The notes under the pieces were generated by a model, which did not search any database, had not been told where the DNA came from, and saw nothing but the letters and a program-made list of their open reading frames with translations. The translations under genes and the position numbers were made by a program. Of a stretch of DNA of 6,861 nt, positions 1 to 4,975 are shown one piece after another. The stretch covers positions 1 through 6,861 of the forward strand of contig JAEUQS010000067.1 in NCBI GenBank assembly GCA_016789625.1, read 5' to 3'. The stretch is from Acidobacteriota bacterium. GTDB lineage: Bacteria > Acidobacteriota > Thermoanaerobaculia > UBA5066. Positions within the stretch are counted from its first letter, which is position 1. Each line of letters begins with the position of its first letter.

Positions 1-417
1 GACTACTTCGAATGGCTCGGCGCGGGCCGCTTCCTCGTGCGGGCCCGGGGAACCATGGGCGGCGGCGGACGCGTGGTGAAGGAGATCCGTTTCGGGCTCT
101 CCGAGGACGGCGCCACCCTCTTTCTGCGCCTCGACCCCACGGGCGCCTTCTCGGGCGAGCTCCTCGAGATCGCCCTCCTCGACGAGGCGCTCGAGCCTCA
201 CCTGCCGCTCCACCACCATTTCCAGCTCACGCCCTCGAGGAGCGGCGACCTCGCGGTCGGGAGGATCGCCGAGCTCCGGCTGCCGGCGCCTCCGAGGGGT
301 CCCTCCGGCATGGTCGGCTTCCGCCTCGTCCTGCGCGAGGGGGACCGGGAGATCGAGTCGATTCCGGAGCGCGGGTTCCTGCTTTTCCGGGTGGCCCGGA
401 ACGACTGGAGCGCGTGA
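1..417 (+). CDS. C-terminal end of a probable GH57-type glycoside hydrolase (5' partial)
   Basis: Frame 1 is open from the first base to a TGA at 415-417, giving 138 residues with no start in view. The piece opens with DYFEWLGAGRF and continues with alternating hydrophobic strands (KEIRFGLSEDGATLFLRLD, then a VGFRLVLREGDREIESIP stretch). This looks like the all-beta C-terminal domain that follows the catalytic barrel in many GH57 amylase or glucanotransferase-like proteins. The catalytic part lies outside the window, so substrate and reaction cannot be read. Support from context: the next two genes are galT and a GH57 branching enzyme on the same strand, the first only 19 nt away. An internal ATG at 55-57 is not a convincing start because similarity-like sequence continues upstream of it. 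The family call rests on recalled resemblance and neighbourhood; an unrelated carbohydrate-binding beta domain is possible. Confidence 0.6.
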   Translation, partial: DYFEWLGAGRFLVRARGTMGGGGRVVKEIRFGLSEDGATLFLRLDPTGAFSGELLEIALLDEALEPHLPLHHHFQLTPSRSGDLAVGRIAELRLPAPPRGPSGMVGFRLVLREGDREIESIPERGFLLFRVARNDWSA

Positions 418-436
418 GGGACAATCGCGGCATCCG

Positions 437-1468
437 ATGAGCGAGCTGCGCCACGACCCGCTCAACAAGCGGTGGGTGATCATCGCCAGCGAGCGCGCCG
501 AGCGGCCGCAGGAGTTCGTCGTGGACGGTTCCACCACGAACGGCCTCGAGGACTGCCCGTTCTGCGAGGGCAACGAGGACGCGACGCCCCCCGAGATTGC
601 CGTACGGCGTCCGCCACCGGGCCTCCCCAACGGGCCGGGCTGGCGCGTCCGCGTGGTGCCCAACCGGTACCCCGCGCTCGCGATCGAAGGTCTGCCCGAG
701 CGGCGCGGCGTGGGTCTCTACGATCGCATGCGCGGCATCGGCGCCCACGAGGTGATCATCGAAACGCCCGAGCACGCGCTCGAGATCTCGCGTCAGCCGG
801 TCGCCCACGTGGAAGAGGTCGTCTCCGTGTGGAAAGAGCGGGTCGCCGACCTCATGCGCGACCGCCGCTTCAAGTACGTCCTGCTCTTCAAGAACGAGGG
901 GGCGCTGGCCGGCGCGTCGCTCGCGCATCCGCACTCGCAGATCGTCGCGACGCCCGTGACCCCGCGCGAGATCGCCGTGCAGCTCGAGGCGAGCTATACG
1001 CACTTTCGCGCGAAGGAACGCTGTCTCTTCACCGACCTCCTCGACCAGGAGATCGCCGAGGGGCATCGCATCGTTCACGAGAGCGACGAGTTCGTGGCGT
1101 TCTGCCCTTACGCCTCGCGCTTTCCGTTCGAGACGGTCCTCGCCCCGCGCCGCCAGACCCACGATTTCGGGAGGCTCGACCCGAAGCTCGTGCCGGGCTT
1201 CTCGCGCGCGCTCAAGGACGTTCTCTCGCGGCTCCGCGCGCTCCTGCGCGACTGCCCCTACAACCTCGTGCTCCACACCGCGCCGAACGCGCACGTCGAG
1301 CCGCACCGCTCCCACTGGTTCGAGACGCTCCCGCACGACTGGCACTGGTATCTCGCGATCCTGCCGCGCCTCACGCGGGTCGCGGGCTTCGAGTGGGGCA
1401 CGGGCTTCCACATCAACCCCACGCCACCCGAGGAAGCCGCGCGGCTCCTCCGCGAGGTCTTCTCATGA
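437..1468 (+). CDS. galT: Galactose-1-phosphate uridylyltransferase family protein (HIT superfamily)
   Basis: 343 residues, full length for the family. GalT moves UMP from UDP-glucose to galactose-1-phosphate (Leloir pathway, cytoplasm) through a uridylyl-histidine intermediate. Visible motifs: the N-terminal DPLNKRWVIIASER block (7-20); a zinc-type CPFC pair (C40, C43); VPNRYPAL (74-81); GAHEVII with H104; N153; the active-site HPHSQ (164-168), where H166 is the expected nucleophile and H164 a metal ligand; and the C-terminal WHWYLAILPRL and GFEWGTGFHINPTPPEEAA blocks. The ATG is preceded only by a weak, distant GAGGGA (416-421), so translation may rely on coupling to the upstream gene. The next gene starts inside its stop codon. 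No galK, galE or galM is visible and the neighbours are GH57 glucan enzymes. A related activity such as ADP-glucose phosphorylase or adenylyltransferase is therefore possible. Family membership is very safe; the exact nucleotide sugar is not. Confidence 0.93.
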   Translation: MSELRHDPLNKRWVIIASERAERPQEFVVDGSTTNGLEDCPFCEGNEDATPPEIAVRRPPPGLPNGPGWRVRVVPNRYPALAIEGLPERRGVGLYDRMRGIGAHEVIIETPEHALEISRQPVAHVEEVVSVWKERVADLMRDRRFKYVLLFKNEGALAGASLAHPHSQIVATPVTPREIAVQLEASYTHFRAKERCLFTDLLDQEIAEGHRIVHESDEFVAFCPYASRFPFETVLAPRRQTHDFGRLDPKLVPGFSRALKDVLSRLRALLRDCPYNLVLHTAPNAHVEPHRSHWFETLPHDWHWYLAILPRLTRVAGFEWGTGFHINPTPPEEAARLLREVFS

Positions 1469-3126
1469 GCCTTCCCCCGAGCGCTCCCGGCACTCAGGGC
1501 CCGCGCGCGCACGACCACCGCACCCGGCTCCTCATCGTCCTGCACGGACACATTCCGCAGGTGGTCGGCCAGGGCACCTGGCCGCACGGCGCCAACTGGC
1601 TCTACGAGGCCGCGGCCGAGACGTACCTGCCGTTCCTCCGCGTCGTGAACGAGCTCAGGGCCGAAGGCATCCCCATCAAGGCCACCATCGGGCTCACCCC
1701 CGTGCTCGCCGAGCAGCTCCTCGATCCGCGTTTCAAGACGGGCTTCCGCTGGTACCTGAGGCAACGCGCCCGCGCGGCGAACGAGGATCGCGAGGCGTTC
1801 CTCCTCGAGAAGAACGAGCGCGCCGCAGCCCTCGCGGAAGCCTGGCGGGATCTCTACCTCTATCTCCGGGAGCAGTTCGAGGCGCTGCCCGGCCAGGACA
1901 TCGTGCGCGTCTTTCGGGAGCTGGCCGACGCGGGCGAGATCGAGCCGATGGCCTCGGCGGCGACGCACGGCTTCCTGCCCCTCCTCCCCAACGACCGCGC
2001 CATCGAGCGCCAGCTCGACGTGGGACTCGCGGCGTTCGAACGCCATTGGGGCCGTCCGGCGCACGGCATCTGGATTCCCGAGTGCGCGTACCGTCCGCCC
2101 GGCCTCTGGGTCTCCCCCGCCGACGGGCACGCGGAGATCCGTCCCGGCATCGAGGACTTCCTCGCGGCGCGCGGCGTCCGCTTCTTCTTCGTCGAGACGC
2201 ACCTCGTGGCCGGCGGCCTCACGCCCGCGGCGTACGGCGGCAACGTCTTTCGCGACTACGAGGGCCAGTCGCCCTACCGTACGCACGCGGTGCGCGCGAT
2301 CGACGGCACGCCCGTGGGCGTCTTCGCACGCGATCCGCTCTCCTCGCAGCAGGTGTGGTCGGGAGTCGTGGGCTACCCCGGCGATCCGCGCTACCTCGAG
2401 TTCCACAAGAAGTCGGGCAGCGGCCACCGCTACTGGCGCGTCACGGACTCCAAGGCCGACCTCGCGTTCAAGAAGTTTTACGAGCCGGAGAAAGTGCATT
2501 CCGTCGTGAGCCAGCACGCCGCGCACTTCATCTCGATGCTGCGGCAGGTGGAGCCGCTCTCCGACGGCACGCCCGGGCTCGTGGTGGGCATGTTCGACTT
2601 CGAGCTCTTCGGGCACTGGTGGTTCGAGGGGCCGTCGTTCCTGGGCGAGCTCATGCGGCAGGTCTCGAAGGAGCCCGGCATCAAGATGGTCACGGCCTGG
2701 GAGGCGCTCCAGGAGACGCCGCCCACGAGCTTCCTCACGATGCCGCCGGGCACCTGGGGCAGGAACGGCACGTTCGAGGTTTGGTGGAACGAGCACACCG
2801 TCGGCTACTGGCAGACGGTCACGCGCATCGAAGAGCACATGGAGGTGCTCGAGGAGCGCGCCCGGGAGGGGAAGCTCAGCCCCGAGCTCTTCGAAGCGCT
2901 CGAGCGGCAGACGCTGCTCCTGCAGTCGTCCGACTGGCCGTTCCTGATCGACAACGAGTCGGCGCGGGACTACGCGGAGGAGCGCATCCTCCGGCACGCG
3001 ACGGACTTCGAGCTGCTCGCGCGGGTCGCGGACGCTCCGGAGGCCATGCAGCGGGAGGTGCTCGACGAGATCGCGAAGCGCGACCGGAGCTTCGGACCCG
3101 AGCTCGCGGGGCGAACCCGGGTCTAG
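1465..3126 (+). CDS. GH57 1,4-alpha-glucan branching enzyme (DUF1957 type)
   Basis: 553 residues, close to the usual 520-560 of bacterial GH57 branching enzymes. These cut an alpha-1,4 glucan chain and rejoin it through an alpha-1,6 bond, making glycogen branches in the cytoplasm. The five GH57 regions are present in order: HGHIP (27-31); EIEPMASAATHGFLPLL around T167-H168; GIWIPECAY with the expected nucleophile E206; MFDFELFGHWWFEG with the expected acid/base D378; and SSDWPFLID (D490). Branching-enzyme-like stretches also include NWLYEAAAETYLPFL, RDPLSSQQVWSG and GYPGDPRYLEF. The ATG at 1465 overlaps the galT TGA (ATGA) and has GAGGT at 1454-1458, a good ribosome site. The frame stays open upstream to 472, but that is galT read out of frame. 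The stop lies 8 nt from the 3' end of the convergent tRNA-Ser(CGA). Branching rather than amylase activity is inferred from the recalled family pattern. Confidence 0.9.
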   Translation: MSLPPSAPGTQGPRAHDHRTRLLIVLHGHIPQVVGQGTWPHGANWLYEAAAETYLPFLRVVNELRAEGIPIKATIGLTPVLAEQLLDPRFKTGFRWYLRQRARAANEDREAFLLEKNERAAALAEAWRDLYLYLREQFEALPGQDIVRVFRELADAGEIEPMASAATHGFLPLLPNDRAIERQLDVGLAAFERHWGRPAHGIWIPECAYRPPGLWVSPADGHAEIRPGIEDFLAARGVRFFFVETHLVAGGLTPAAYGGNVFRDYEGQSPYRTHAVRAIDGTPVGVFARDPLSSQQVWSGVVGYPGDPRYLEFHKKSGSGHRYWRVTDSKADLAFKKFYEPEKVHSVVSQHAAHFISMLRQVEPLSDGTPGLVVGMFDFELFGHWWFEGPSFLGELMRQVSKEPGIKMVTAWEALQETPPTSFLTMPPGTWGRNGTFEVWWNEHTVGYWQTVTRIEEHMEVLEERAREGKLSPELFEALERQTLLLQSSDWPFLIDNESARDYAEERILRHATDFELLARVADAPEAMQREVLDEIAKRDRSFGPELAGRTRV

Positions 3127-3134
3127 AAAAGGGA

Positions 3135-3224
3135 TGGCGGTGAGGGTGGGATTCGAACCCACGGTACCCTTTCGGGTACTCCGGTTTTCGAGACCGGCCT
3201 GTTAAACCGCTCCAGCACCTCACC
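3135..3224 (-). tRNA. tRNA-Ser(CGA)
   Basis: A 90-nt serine tRNA with encoded CCA (3135-3137) and discriminator G (3138). The 7-bp acceptor stem GGTGAGG/CCTCACC pairs 3218-3224 with 3139-3145. The anticodon stem CCGGT/ACCGG closes the loop CTCGAAA, giving anticodon CGA at 3188-3190, which reads UCG. The long class II variable arm (TACCC-GAAA-GGGTA) is diagnostic of Ser. The T arm is GTGGG-TTCGAAT-CCCAC. Its 3' part (3135-3166) matches tRNA-Ser(GGA) at 3950-3981 with only two differences. No stem-loop terminator is seen; a short TTTT follows on the minus strand, inside the tail of the convergent branching-enzyme gene. Confidence 0.97.
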
Positions 3225-3264
3225 GCATCGAGGATTCGTTCGGCCGGAGCACCGAAGGTCGCGG

Positions 3265-3293
3265 ATCATAGGCGGCGCGACCAGACCTGACAA
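3265..3293 (-). promoter_or_regulatory. Sigma70-type promoter of tRNA-Ser(CGA)
   Basis: Read on the minus strand, TTGTCA (3288-3293) and TATGAT (3265-3270) are separated by exactly 17 nt. Both hexamers match the consensus at 5 of 6 positions. Transcription would begin near 3258, leaving a leader of about 33 nt before the tRNA 5' end at 3224. It lies between the secreted-protein gene and the tRNA, so the tRNA can be transcribed independently. Confidence 0.72.
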
Positions 3294-3341
3294 GCGCGGC
3301 CCGCGCCGAAGGCGTTTCCCGGCCCGGAGGGCTGAAAAAAT

Positions 3342-3791
3342 TCAGTTGAGGAAGGTCGCAAAGACCTTCATCTGCTTGGCCCGCGGCCAGTCGACGGTCT
3401 TGACCTTGACGAAGAAGCTCACCGTGTCTTCGTCGGTCTTCGCGTCCAGCGTACGGGTGCCCGAGCCGTCGGCCACCACGCCCCCGGCCTCGTCGAGAAG
3501 CACCGCCTTGAGAGTGACCTTGTGCTTCACGTAGCCCGGATTCTCGTAATAGAACCGCAGCATCATGATCTGCGTGTCCTTCTCGGACGCGTTCTTCACG
3601 TCCTTCTCCTTGGGCTCCATCGCGGATTCCACCGAGACGATGCGCGCCTTCTCGTAGGAGAGCTCCACGGGAACGCGGAAGTCTCGCGGGACGTCGACCG
3701 TCTTCTCGAGGAAAGCGCCCTTGGATTGGGCGAGGAGCGGCGCGGCCGCGAGGACCAGGGAGACGAACGTCAGGCGAAGCAGTGCTTTCAT
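3342..3791 (-). CDS. Small secreted protein of unknown function
   Basis: 149 residues. The start is the ATG at 3789-3791, preceded on the minus strand by GGAGGA four to five bases upstream. It opens with a textbook signal peptide: MKALLR, a hydrophobic core to about residue 20, and a likely cleavage after A21 (LLA|Q). An in-frame ATG 15 codons upstream would put MAKTQAPVGSQGGL in front of the signal and is less likely. The mature part (about 128 residues) has no cysteine, no lipobox and no further membrane segment. It alternates short strands with charged turns (TQIMMLRFYYENPGYVKHKV, LKAVLLDEAGG, DTVSFFVKVKT). This suggests a small all-beta, immunoglobulin-like fold in the periplasm; the fold is inference. 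I do not recognise the family. It sits between two tRNA-Ser genes, with no functional link visible, and codon use resembles the neighbours. Real coding is supported by the ribosome site, signal peptide and composition. Confidence 0.82.
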   Translation of the reverse strand: MKALLRLTFVSLVLAAAPLLAQSKGAFLEKTVDVPRDFRVPVELSYEKARIVSVESAMEPKEKDVKNASEKDTQIMMLRFYYENPGYVKHKVTLKAVLLDEAGGVVADGSGTRTLDAKTDEDTVSFFVKVKTVDWPRAKQMKVFATFLN

Positions 3792-3862
3792 GAGTCCTCC
3801 TTGGGAACCGACGGGAGCTTGTGTCTTGGCCATCGACGGGGATTCGAAGGCTGCTAGCGCTC

Positions 3863-3884
3863 GGGTTCCGCATTCGCGGAACCC
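3863..3884. repeat. Perfect 9-bp stem-loop in tRNA-Ser(GGA) trailer
   Basis: GGGTTCCGC (3863-3871) and GCGGAACCC (3876-3884) pair perfectly around a 4-nt loop. No T-tract follows on either strand, so a classical Rho-independent terminator is unlikely. On the minus strand it lies between tRNA-Ser(GGA) and the secreted-protein gene, where it could stabilise or process the trailer or be part of that gene's 5' leader. Confidence 0.6.
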
Positions 3885-3889
3885 TATGC

Positions 3890-3934
3890 GTGGGTTCTCA
3901 CCCACCCTGTCCGCCTCGCTGAGACGGGACAGGG
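3890..3934. repeat. Two abutting stem-loops containing a tRNA-Ser 3'-end-like segment
   Basis: On the minus strand, GTGGGT-GAGA-ACCCAC (3890-3905) is a 6-bp stem closed by a GNRA-type tetraloop. Directly against it, GGACAGGG and CCCTGTCC (3905-3912 with 3927-3934) pair over 8 bp around a 14-nt loop. On the plus strand, 3890-3915 reads like the T arm plus 3' acceptor strand of tRNA-Ser(GGA), with a 6-nt instead of a 7-nt T loop and CCT where CCA would be. It is inverted relative to the real gene and lacks the rest of the tRNA body, so it is at most a fragment. Role unknown. Confidence 0.5.
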
Positions 3935-3965
3935 GCGCTGCTTTGACATTGGCGGACAGGGTGGG
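3901..3965. repeat. 15-bp perfect inverted repeat involving the tRNA-Ser(GGA) 3' end
   Basis: CCCACCCTGTCCGCC at 3901-3915 is the exact reverse complement of 3951-3965, with 35 nt between the arms. The right arm is the T-stem 3' strand, acceptor 3' strand, discriminator and CC of tRNA-Ser(GGA). In a read-through transcript the trailer arm could pair with the tRNA 3' end and compete with tRNA folding. Confidence 0.75.
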
Positions 3966-4039
3966 ATTCGAACCCACGGTAACCTTTCAGCTACACACGG
4001 CTTCCAACCGTGCTCCTTAAACCACTCGGACACCTGTCC
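3950..4039 (-). tRNA. tRNA-Ser(GGA)
   Basis: A 90-nt serine tRNA with encoded CCA (3950-3952) and discriminator G (3953). The acceptor stem GGACAGG/CCTGTCC pairs 4033-4039 with 3954-3960. Bases 8-9 are TG. The anticodon stem CACGG/CCGTG encloses TTGGAAG, giving anticodon GGA (4003-4005), which reads UCC and UCU. The long variable arm has a weak stem with G-U pairs (TAGCT-GAAA-GGTTA), and the T arm is GTGGG-TTCGAAT-CCCAC. It lies 83 nt downstream of tadA on the same strand and has its own candidate promoter. Confidence 0.97.
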
Positions 4040-4060
4040 GCACTCACCTGCGGGACCGGG

Positions 4061-4089
4061 ACGATGCCCCGTCCGGGCCCCGGCGTCAA
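4061..4089 (-). promoter_or_regulatory. Candidate sigma70-type promoter of tRNA-Ser(GGA)
   Basis: On the minus strand, TTGACG (4084-4089, 5 of 6 consensus) and CATCGT (4061-4066, 3 of 6) are 17 nt apart. A start near 4054 would give a leader of about 14 nt before the tRNA at 4039. The -10 box is poor, so this rests mainly on the -35 box, the spacing and the position between the tadA stop and the tRNA. Confidence 0.5.
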
Positions 4090-4122
4090 GGCGAAGTTCG
4101 AACGAGGTGTCATCCCCGGGTT

Positions 4123-4602
4123 CTACGAGAGCCGCGGAGCATCCGTCGCCCGCCTCCGGCGCTCCCGGAAGAACTCGCGAAGAACCTCGCCGCACTCGGC
4201 CTCCAGAACCCCCGAGGTCACGTCGACCCGGTGGTTGAGTCGCGGGTCACGACACAGGTCTCCCAAAGAGCCGACGAAGCCGGCCTTGGGGTCTTTCGCG
4301 CCATAGACGAGCCGCGGCACGCGCGCGAGGACGATCGCTCCCGCGCACATGGCGCAGGGCTCGAGCGTCACGTAGAGCGTGCAGCCGTCGAGCCGCCAGG
4401 AGCCCAGCTTTCGCGCGGCGCGCCGCATGGCGAGGAGCTCGGCATGCGCCGCGGGATCGGAGTCGGCCTCGCGACGATTTCGTCCGCGGGCGATCACGAC
4501 ACCGTCCTTCACCACCAGCGCCCCCACGGGCACGTCGTCGTGCCGGGTCGCGAGCCGCGCCGAGCGCAGGCCGTCCCGCATGAAGCGTTCGTCGACGTTC
4601 AC
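4123..4602 (-). CDS. tadA: tRNA-specific adenosine deaminase TadA
   Basis: 159 residues, typical for bacterial TadA. The zinc enzyme deaminates A34 to inosine in tRNA-Arg(ACG), so one tRNA can read CGU, CGC and CGA. The cytidine/deoxycytidylate deaminase signature is intact: HAE with zinc ligand H53 and proton-shuttling E55, and PCAMC with ligands C83 and C86. VPVGALVV (24-31) and N42 (GRNRRE) match the family pattern. The start is a GTG at 4600-4602, chosen because GAGGA (4611-4615, minus strand) sits 8 nt upstream. An internal ATG (residue 8) would remove part of the usual N-terminal helix. The C-terminus ends in a basic tail (FFRERRRR) common in the family. Its substrate tRNA-Arg(ACG) is encoded 158 nt upstream on the same strand, and a strong hairpin stands just before the ribosome site. 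A guanine or cytosine deaminase is much less likely. Confidence 0.93.
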   Translation of the reverse strand: MNVDERFMRDGLRSARLATRHDDVPVGALVVKDGVVIARGRNRREADSDPAAHAELLAMRRAARKLGSWRLDGCTLYVTLEPCAMCAGAIVLARVPRLVYGAKDPKAGFVGSLGDLCRDPRLNHRVDVTSGVLEAECGEVLREFFRERRRRATDAPRLS

Positions 4603-4627
4603 CGTCGCGATCCTCGCAGAATAACGA

Positions 4628-4649
4628 AACGGCGGCCTCAGCCGCCGTT
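4628..4649 (-). terminator. Hairpin between tRNA-Arg and tadA: terminator or tadA leader element
   Basis: On the minus strand, AACGGCGGC (4641-4649) pairs perfectly with GCCGCCGTT (4628-4636) around a 4-nt loop, and the T-rich TCGTTATTCT follows. This is the best terminator candidate for the tRNA-Arg transcript, though the T-run is interrupted. It ends only 12 nt before the tadA ribosome site (4611-4615). If transcription passes it, it becomes part of the tadA leader and could act as an attenuator. A smaller GCCGC-TTC-GCGGC stem lies at 4658-4670. Confidence 0.5.
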
Positions 4650-4724
4650 AACGAAGGGCCGCGAAGCGGCTGGATCAAGCCTCGACCGAAAAAGGCGAGC
4701 GAAGCGAGCGGAGCGGAAGGGCCA

Positions 4725-4748
4725 GGGAAACCCATAACTGGGTTTCCC
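4725..4748. repeat. Perfect 9-bp stem-loop downstream of tRNA-Arg(ACG)
   Basis: GGGAAACCC (4725-4733) and GGGTTTCCC (4740-4748) pair perfectly around a 6-nt loop; CC and GG outside extend the stem past a one-base bulge. On the minus strand it begins 12 nt after the tRNA-Arg 3' end. No T-tract follows directly; the nearest, TTTTT, comes about 32 nt later. It may act in trailer processing or as an imperfect terminator. Between it and 4695 lie short GAGCG/GAAGC-type repeats. Confidence 0.5.
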
Positions 4749-4760
4749 GGTAAAAGGTAT

Positions 4761-4835
4761 TGCGCCCAGGAGGACTTGAACCCCCAACCTCTTGATCCGT
4801 AGTCAAGCGCTCTAATCCAGTTGAGCTATGGGCGC
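4761..4835 (-). tRNA. tRNA-Arg(ACG)
   Basis: A 75-nt class I tRNA. The acceptor stem GCGCCCA/TGGGCGC pairs 4829-4835 with 4762-4768, with discriminator A at 4761. The D stem is GCTC/GAGC. The anticodon stem CTTGA/TCAAG encloses CTACGGA, giving anticodon ACG at 4798-4800. The T arm is GGGGG-TTCAAGT-CCTCC with one G-U pair. CCA is not encoded (ATA follows the discriminator), unlike the two tRNA-Ser genes here. A34 is the TadA target, and the U33-A34-C35-G36 bases known to matter for TadA are present. Base 37 is G. Confidence 0.97.
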
Positions 4836-4859
4836 GCATCTCCCTCGCGGGAACCCTGG

Positions 4860-4888
4860 ATGCTAAGGCACCTCGGTGCCGCGCGCAA
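4860..4888 (-). promoter_or_regulatory. Candidate promoter of tRNA-Arg(ACG) with a dyad in the spacer
   Basis: On the minus strand, TTGCGC (4883-4888, 3 of 6) and TAGCAT (4860-4865, 4 of 6) are 17 nt apart. The predicted start near 4853 leaves a leader of about 18 nt. The spacer is almost filled by the palindrome GGCACC-TC-GGTGCC (4867-4880), which could be an operator or chance in GC-rich sequence. The rest of the 140-nt divergent spacer up to 4975 gave no convincing plus-strand promoter for the ABC operon. Confidence 0.45.
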
Positions 4889-4975
4889 GCCCCCCGGCGC
4901 TCGGAGGTTCCGCCCCCTAAACTCCGACGTCCGAAAACTCGTATCTCGATGCAGAAGGACGAAAGAGAGAATCCG

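Noticed and set aside
227..1411. 394-codon open frame on the minus strand antisense to galT
   Set aside because: The protein is low-complexity and Arg/Glu-rich, while the plus strand carries a complete GalT with all motifs.
472..1464. Upstream extension of the branching-enzyme frame
   Set aside because: This part is galT read in another frame (Arg/Ala/Pro-rich). The true start is the ATG at 1465 with a good ribosome site.
1258..3162. 634-codon open frame on the minus strand antisense to the branching enzyme
   Set aside because: It is very rich in Arg, Glu, Val and Leu with no domain motif, and it mirrors a clearly coding plus-strand gene. High GC makes such shadow frames common.
3332..3345. 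CTGAA-AAAA-TTCAG mini-hairpin overlapping the stop of the secreted-protein gene, as a terminator
   Set aside because: The stem is only 5 bp, AT-rich, and the T-run lies in the loop rather than after the stem.
3943..3948. Perfect plus-strand TTGACA, a possible -35 box
   Set aside because: At 17-18 nt spacing the -10 position reads ATTCGA or TTCGAA, and transcription would run antisense through a tRNA.
3792..3977. N-terminal extension of the secreted protein, running through the tRNA-Ser(GGA) trailer
   Set aside because: It would translate tRNA sequence and bury the signal peptide inside the protein. The ribosome site at 3791 decides the start.
4231..4737. 168-codon plus-strand open frame across tadA
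   Set aside because: It is antisense to a motif-complete TadA, has biased composition, and extends into the hairpin-rich spacer.
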